From Falciphora oryzae (Eukaryota > Ascomycota > Sordariomycetes > Magnaporthales > Magnaporthaceae): a stretch of DNA of 64,000 nt. Each line of letters opens with the position of its first letter. Position 1 is the stretch's first letter. Below the pieces are notes generated by a model, which was not told the origin of the DNA, did not search any database, and was given only the letters and a program-made list of their open reading frames with translations. Shown one piece after another: positions 56,736-64,000 of this stretch. The stretch covers positions 4,427,950-4,491,949 of the forward strand of contig JNVV01000001.1 of assembly GCA_000733355.1 (NCBI GenBank), written 5' to 3'. The translations under genes and the position numbers were made by a program.

Positions 56736-59700
56736 AGCAAAGCGCAGCAACATCACCAGTCCTTTCCGGAATCCTATCAGGCTTCCTTGGCCGGGACTAC
56801 GACTGCGGTCAGCAGCTGGGCCAGCTCCCTCGATTCCATCCAGGATGCTCACTCGGTGAGTTTACTCACGTCGAAATAAAGAACAGAACTCCCGTGACGG
56901 CAATGCCGGGCGTCTATACGTAGAGGATGTCTCGTCCCGTTTCATCACGTCCGACACATGCCCAAAAGGGCGACAAGAATAACGAGGCGTGGGAGGCAGC
57001 AATTCCGTGTCTCGCACACGGTTTCCTTTGCCGCCTTGCATGCCCATCGGCCAGCTGCACGCCAGTAGAAGATTCTTGTCATTTTTCGACGCCTGATTTT
57101 CTTGGAGAGCAAGGGCGGGGTCGGCAGGCGATGGAATGAATGGCTCGCGATAGGTTCGCGAATTCCCAAAGCTCCAGAAGCTACCCTTTCTGCTAAAGGG
57201 AGACCGGAGAAGACCTAATGAACCTTATATCTGCCAACATCCCTCATAAAAAAAAAAAAAAAAAAAGAGGCCATCTGTGCTCGAACCCCCATCCGAGCTC
57301 CCTTCCCGAGTCCTGAGGCTTTTTTGTCGATGCCCTCGCAGGCTTGGTCCCGGGCGGTCGGACTAAGGGCCTACCTGCTTTGGCGATGGCTTCGTTTGGC
57401 GGACTTGTCTGCCCGCACCACCCACAACCACCGACTTTTATTTCATGACTCTTTTGCCCGCCAGTCGTTCGCCTCAGCTGCAGGGCTCGCTCGCCCTCCC
57501 TTGCATCCTGTCTTGTCGGGGATGCCGTTGGGGAGAGTCGCCGACTGATTCAGCAGCCTTCAGCCGACCGCATGTTTCTCAGTGGTTCTGTCTTTGCGAT
57601 CTCGTAGTGCTGAGGGCATCTGCGAAACCCAGGTATGGGCACCAAACAAAAAAAGAGTGTGGCCGGTGGCGTGGGATGGACGATGGAGACCAGCCCACTC
57701 TGAACCACGTAGGCAAAAACCCTCCCCACCACCACCACAGTCGAGGCATGATGGAACCTCGAATCGTCATTGCGCTTCCTCTTCCTCTGGGCAGGCACAC
57801 CAATCCCGAGGAGGGGTGACCAAAGGGTTCCTAGGATCGCGCGCGGCGATTGGCTGGCCGGCAGCTGCAAGTGTGGTGATTGGGCTGCACTTGAGATGCG
57901 CGCCAAGTTCCCAAGCAACCCTCTCCTGACGTTGGCGGCAATAAGGGATCCAGATTTTTTTCAGGTGGTCGGTGAGATGCAAGATGCGTGCTTCCTGCAA
58001 CGCAACAGTAAGGCATTGAGAAGCAATTTTGTCGCGCCTCAAAGGGCATTGACGGCGAGTCTGGATGCCAGGCGGGCGGGCAATAATCAATACCTCCCTC
58101 GTCGGGGCTTACTGGTGTCTCTGGCGAAGACGCGACGTCCACATGGTGTAGTAAAGCGCTCCCTCCGATCGCGGGACTGACTCCCTCTCCACACTCAGAT
58201 ATTCCCTTTTCCCCGAGACAGTCATTCCTGAGGAACCGCAAAATAGCATCTCCCTTGTAGAATGCACCAGCCCAGCTGCTGACGCGCCGGTTGTGTGTCT
58301 GTTTCGGTCTTTCTTCCAAGAAGAGGATTGTACGAGAGACATTTTCTGACTGGACTCCTGGCCACGGGAGGCCGCACCCCAACGTGTGGCGGTGCCGCCG
58401 GCCAGTGGTCGGAATGCGGGACGCGTACGAACCCCGGGCGGGAATCAGTCACGGCGGTTGATGGCGGGCAGTGCATTTGGCAGCTGGGCTCCCACACAGA
58501 TGAGTCGAGAGAGCACCACCAAAAAAAAAAAAAATGATATCCCCCACCTGCATTTTTGACGAGGGCTGAATCGTCTGCATGTCTCTCATCACCCCTCCTT
58601 TTCTTATCAGGCCCAGGCATTCGAGCGAAAATGTAGATGGGACGAGTTGACCCCGCCGCAAGTGTCTTGACTTTATTCTCTCCCCCAGAGAAAAAACAAA
58701 CTCTGCCCGGGGCGTTTATGCCCCCCCGCCGGCGCCGGGATCTGCTTGTCTGGCGGTGGCTGGAAAGCTCGATATGACTTTATTTATTGGAGCACACATA
58801 GCAAATCATGGGCCGTCGCGAGAGAAACCGGCAGAGTGGGCTTTCTGGAATCGGTGTGTGTGCGCGTGCGGGGTTGGGCTAGATGTGGCGGTAAAGTCTG
58901 TAGCCGACGACGAGGCCAGACGAATACGCACCCTCGACAACAACAGCACACAACTGGGACCCCATGCCAGCCGCTGCTTTCCATCATGATCTTGGGTTTG
59001 TTCGAGACTGATTCCTTGTTCAATTCTCTTCGTCCGCTCCGTTTGCGCGTTCGCAAGGGTCTGGCTTGCTGCAGCAAACTCGAACAAAAAAATCCCACCC
59101 AACCGGAGCATTCCAATCCTGCGGCCTGCTTCCAAGCCCAAACGGCTCAAGGACAAAATGTGTGGCAAGTGTGTGGGTGCGGCGGCATCGATCAACTTGA
59201 TTCACGCCGCCTTGCAAGCGTGTGACACCTGCAGGCTTCCAATGTGTGGTGCAGGAGCCCTCCCGGTCGAAGTCGACTGCTGGCCAACCAATCGACGTCC
59301 CTTGTGATGGTCGTCGATTGACGCCTGATTCGCCCGCCCGGCGATTACGGGCCCTCTATGGAGCGAAGACGGGAAAACACCACACCACCTTTTTTCGATG
59401 AGCCCCTCTTCGATTCCGAAAACTTATTTGACCCCTGGGAGAGCTAGAAAGTAGTCTTTGGTGATCATATGGGTGACCTAGGCGGGCTAGGGACATATCA
59501 TGCCACTGAACGAATTCGAGTTGACTGAAATGTCCCTCACACAGTACCCACAGCGGAGGCCGATTCTCAGCCGGACGGGGACCGGCTGCCTTTGGGCTGA
59601 ATTGCCGGAAGCGGGCGTGGAAATGCCGTCAGAGAGGCAGGCAGTCACTGAATCCGCGTGAGCCAAAGCTGGAATCACGCTGATATCAGCGCTCGAATCA

Positions 59701-62700
59701 GCGTTTCGCCTGGCTTTTACTCTGATGTTATGCACTAAATTCTCCTATCATCATGATCGTGGCCCTCATCATCATCATCATCATTGCCGTATCTCCACTC
59801 TTCACACCCGAGTCCCATTCCCGCCCACGACCCCATCGACACTGTGCATCGCAACCCCAAGAGTGCCTTGTCGAAAGGCTAGGGCCCTAGTGTGAGAGAC
59901 TCGTTTTGGACTGCGGGCCCCAGAAGCTCAGCAGCTATTTTACATTGGCGCTTGCGGTGTGGCTGCCTTCTCGCGCACCGGCAACCCATGCTAACACTAG
60001 CGCAGGTCGGCTGCGAGCTATGGACTAGGGCGCCAAGCCGCAAGGGGGGCGATGAGGTCGACAACCCCTGCTGAAACAGCGGGCGGTTTTTTTGTGTGCG
60101 TACTCTTTCCTTTTTATTCTCCTTGCCGATGTCGTTCATCCGATCCCTTTGGCAGCCAATCCTGCCTCGCTGATAGGCACGGAAAGAGGGCAGAGTCAGG
60201 CCATAGTTGCGGGAGCTGCCATTGGCGGGTTTGCGGGCGGCTCGTCGAACAGAAGATATTGACGACAGAAATGATAAGGTGTGATGGAGGGGACAAGTTG
60301 AAGCATCACGAGATAGATGCCCTCTGCTATGGCATTGTCTACCAAAGAGAAGGAGCTGAAAGGAGACGTGTGCTGGCCAAATCCTGCATGCACATCAAAC
60401 CCGAATCCAAACACTCGTGCAAAAAAAAAAAAAAAAAACCCGACAGCCAGGCTTGCACATGATATCGGTCTCCTGGTTGCCGTGCGCACTGTCTTTATGT
60501 TTAAGCATACATCCTTGCCGGCCCGTGATGGGCGTGCGCGCGCACAGGCAACGTCTTGCAGCCGGGTAGCAAGCAAGCTTCCCGACAATAGGAGCAGCAG
60601 AAGCGGCAGGGCGGCGACAAGACATGCTTCAAGATTGCATGCGATGTGCATTGGGATCGTCCCCACCACATTTTCTCTCCGCCCATCGCATCAAGGAGAA
60701 CAGACGGGTTCGGCCCTGACATGAGGTGCCAGGTCGCCAATCAACTGAAGCACACGGACAATAAGACGCATTGAAACCGGCGGCCCGCCAACAGTCGGCC
60801 TCCTGAATGGCAGGCAGCGTCGGAAGCTTTTTCGGCAGGCTTTTGGGCATGAGCATGGATGGCCTGGAGCTTGACCTCGCTTGCATACCACGGGAACGAA
60901 TGTCCTAATTACCAAGACGACGATATCAGGAGCACGAGCGGACGAGGACCCTGACGACAGACGGGATGCCGATGATTTCGGGCTCCACTGGTCAGGCCAG
61001 AAAGTTCCTTGTCGGGGCAGAAAAGGCGCCGTAACCTGCAGTAGTTTTGGCCACTGGCGCGCAAAATTCCCAAGGCTTGGTGGGAGCGCAATCCGGCTTT
61101 TTTTTGCCCAGGGCCTTATTTGGATCTTTTCCTCAACCTGAATGGTACCGCAGCCACAGTGTGCGTGAGCCGCGGTGGTATCCGACGCTACTTTGGTTGA
61201 CCTTGGTGAGATTCCGGTGGTGGCTCGAAAGCCGAAGAAAAAAAAGTTGGCGACGGACAGAAAAACAGGCACATGGCGTCATCACAGCCACACCTCCCGG
61301 CTTCAGCTCCCTTAGGATTTCCCGGTTGACCGAAATTCTGACCGGGCGAACCCGAAGGCTGGAGAAGAAAAAAACACACGTGTGCAGACCGCAGCAAAAT
61401 GTACCTCGCCTACTGCAAGCGATCACGATTGTGTTCATGCACCGGCCGGAACCAACGTCGCTTCTCTTCGTCTCCCTTCAGCACTGCACTCTTCCACTGT
61501 CGCGGGACGACGTTGCAGCGGTTCCAGTTTGTCGTTTGCTTCCTCCTTTTCGGTCACTTCTGGCAGGCTGCTCCATCTTGCCGGAAGGTGTGGGTCCAAC
61601 GGGAGAGCGAAAATCGGGGCTCCACCAGGGTCTCGGGATTGCGCCATACCGGATTGGGGGCTAGCGGGCGGGTCCCCCGGGTTCTAAAAATTGTCCAAGG
61701 AAACCCGTCAGTTGGCCGTTTTCCGAAGAAGAAAAAAGAAAAAAGAATGCGGCACACACTGATGGCGAGGCACATTTTTCTTTGTGCTTGTTCTCCAGCC
61801 TCTCGGACGTCGTCACTCCCGCACGCCGGTCAGCAGCCTTCCATTCTGACCGTCTATCTTAGATGCCTTGGTGAAGGATTCGCAAAGAGGCCGACGCAGT
61901 GACACGGCAGACGGACACCTCCCTAGACGGCTCACCCTTCCTGCGCGCGGAGCGGGGCGCATGCTTTGTCTTGTGATGCTTTTCTTTCCTTGGGGGTTTC
62001 CGACCGTTTTGTCCGGCTTCACCAACAGAAGGCAGCTCCACATGCCGTTGGTTCCGCTGCAAAGTTGGCGGTTTGTAAGCTCCCAGAGGGCGCACGGCAT
62101 GTGGCATGTGAAACGGCGAGAGCTCGGGCTGCAGACACCCTATTTCCAGCCCGAAGCTCCAACCTTGTTCTCATGGATTGGATGAGGGACAAGAAGCACT
62201 CGAGAATCGTCGCCAAGAGGCGGTGCAACACGCCCACGACCATGCACAGTGGACGCGGCCTCTGCCATCCCTAGCATGATCCATCGCTCGGTTCTGACAG
62301 CCGGCTCCTTTCCACCGCCACAGAAGCGAGTCCATCTTTTTCCCCACGGGACACATCCAACAAGATGGGATCTGGCTGTCCTGTTCCTTCCAGCCACCAT
62401 GACTCCTTCCTTGTCACCGCGATGTCGCGGGCCTTCTAGAAGACGTCTCCACCACGTTTCCAGATGCATTAGCTGGGTGGGGAAGGCGGCCCTCCTACTC
62501 GTGGGGCCGCGATTGAGCTTGATCAAAAATAAGCATGGGAAAAGCCACGAGGGGTTCCCGCGCGGGCGGGGCCAAGGGGGAGAACGACGACGATGCCGAC
62601 CAAAATAAACAATAGCAGCAGCAGCGGCGGCAGCAGCAGCAAGCAGCACAAGCGAGTGGGTGATGGGTCCTGGGCGGGTTTGCTACGCCATCCGTCCATG

Positions 62701-64000
62701 CAGCCCTCCACTCGCTGGGGTCCGGGGAAACACATTCCGCCGTGCCTCTCATCATGGCCTCCCTGTTTGGAAGGGTCTCTTCCCACCCGTTCTTCTGCTT
62801 GGATGATCGTCGTCGGCTGTCGATTCTCCCCTCTGGGCACCCATCCGCTTCTCTTTCTCGCCTTGACTTGCCCCAGAGCGAAAGCCATCCGACTCTTGTC
62901 GTCCGAAGGTCACCTTGCCCATGCACGCGCAGATGCCTTCCTCCCTACCCACATACGGGTACTCCAGCCTCCGGCTCCTCGAGAGCTGGAAGCAGCACAC
63001 GTCCGAGCTTCCTCGCTTTGTTTACTTACCATCTTTACCTCTGAAGTTGTCCTAACCCGAAGCTTCGCGGAAAGGCTGTTTGTTGCTTGCCCGCTTGGAC
63101 GATGACTGAGGGAGATTTGCTTCCCCTCACTTCTCAAGGTTCCGAGCTTCAACCCAGTTCGAGGTCCTTGACTCGACAAAGTCGCGAGGGGTGTGGTTCG
63201 AGAAGGTCTACAAGTCACTTCTCCCCGCCCAGCCTACGTACGCACAGTACATACAGCTGTCAACCCTCACTTGCCTCAACTCCTCACCCAACAACGCCTG
63301 CCAAGCCCCTTTCGGGAAGTACATAGAGTGATAGTTTGCGCCTCCGGGAGCCCGGCCGCCCACCCGACGGTTATGTCGGGTCCTACTCGGGCATATGAAA
63401 TGCTATCTACACGGCATAGCAAAAGGTTCCATCAAAAGCCACTCCCGCTGTTCCGGCCCACTCGCGCAAATGAAGGCGGGCGGCTTGTCCTACATCACAT
63501 ATCCGCTGACAAACATGCGCGAGGCGGACAGGCAGACACCCGAGACCAGACAGGTGAAGGGGGCCGACTCGAGCGAGTTACGGCAGGGGCAACCACTGGC
63601 CCGCCCGCCCCTTGGGCAGAGCTCACCTGTTCACGCTACGCCCATGTGTTCACGCTGCTCCTTTACTCTCCTGAGTCGATCCAGGTGTTCGTACGGGCTT
63701 CGCCGCTGTCAAGTTCGAGGGGCTGCCGCTCGTCGTGCCACTCTAGCGCCGTTCCTAAATGACTAGGTGTAACGCCTCGCAAGGTCCCGTTCCCTCGTGG
63801 CCTTTTTTCCTCTCCTGACTTTTCATGTTGTCTCTCTTTGCACTTACCCGACCCGACACTTCATGTCCCCAGGCCGCCCCGGCCCAGACCAGAGCAGCTC
63901 GACGCCGACGTGATCTTGTTGAGTCAGCGATCGCTTGGCCCCCCGGGATGGCTACGGCAAGGCGCTGCTATCGCTGGCCTTTTTTTTTTCTTTTCTTTTT
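56020..64000. other. ~8-kb region without a convincing gene
   Basis: Upstream of the Ser-rich gene no frame shows coding bias or a family motif. The region has a (CA)14 run at 56701-56728, an A-run at 57248-57267 and at 60421-60438, CAT triplets near 59768 and GCA/GCG triplets at 62605-62645, plus many CT/GA-biased tracts. It may be an extended promoter or carry non-coding transcripts; this is not decidable from sequence alone. Confidence 0.5.
56701..56728. repeat. (CA)14 microsatellite
   Basis: Fourteen CA dinucleotides about 680 bp upstream of the Ser-rich gene's ATG. Confidence 0.95.

Noticed and set aside
1..64000. CRISPR arrays, rRNA genes, bacterial operons or prophage
   Set aside because: None seen; introns and gene families are fungal.

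Overview
The window reads as nuclear DNA of a filamentous ascomycete, most likely a Sordariomycete. Genes carry short GT-AG introns (about 50-180 bp) with CTAAC/CTGAC-like branch points, coding exons are GC-rich with G/C third positions, the protein families are typical of Pezizomycotina, and one locus carries the transition pattern of repeat-induced point mutation (RIP). Nothing bacterial, viral or organellar was seen. Gene models below were spliced by hand; the splice phases close and every multi-exon total is a multiple of three.

Layout. 0-12 kb holds housekeeping and metabolic genes: the C-terminus of a MYG1-family hydrolase, an Igo1/endosulfine phosphatase regulator, a secreted GtaA-type glutaminase, a 14-TM-type MFS transporter and a NUDIX hydrolase. 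13-23 kb is accessory: a poorly resolved small gene, a tandem-repeat patch, then a divergent pair made of a NACHT/STAND-like protein without a P-loop and a DUF7025-type AAA+ ATPase sharing a 740-bp promoter that carries four copies of a 19-bp repeat, followed by an SMI1/KNR4-domain gene broken by two in-frame stops. 23-28.6 kb returns to core genes: a small membrane protein, coatomer epsilon, the mitochondrial protease OMA1 and an ankyrin protein.

29.6-36.7 kb is a rearranged, partly RIP-mutated locus. A large gene (unknown N-terminus, FN3, GTPase, Cys-rich module) is intact up to its P-loop and then decays. A clean orphan piece of its 3' end lies 4 kb downstream, fused at a sharp junction to a beheaded multi-spanning membrane gene. 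Between them are transposon-like relics and one intact gene.

36.7-44.1 kb holds a secreted precursor made of two 90-residue repeats, each ending in a KR dibasic (Kex2-type) site, which is the most interesting intact gene here; a decayed LysM gene; and a kelch-repeat membrane protein. 44.1-64 kb is almost gene-free: only one Ser-rich conserved-looking protein (54.4-56.0 kb) is convincing, flanked by about 10 kb and 8 kb of non-coding, pyrimidine/purine-biased sequence with microsatellites.

The core genes are functionally independent (nutrient signalling through Igo1-PP2A, secretory traffic through COPI, mitochondrial quality control through OMA1). The accessory genes point to self/non-self recognition and secreted-peptide biology.
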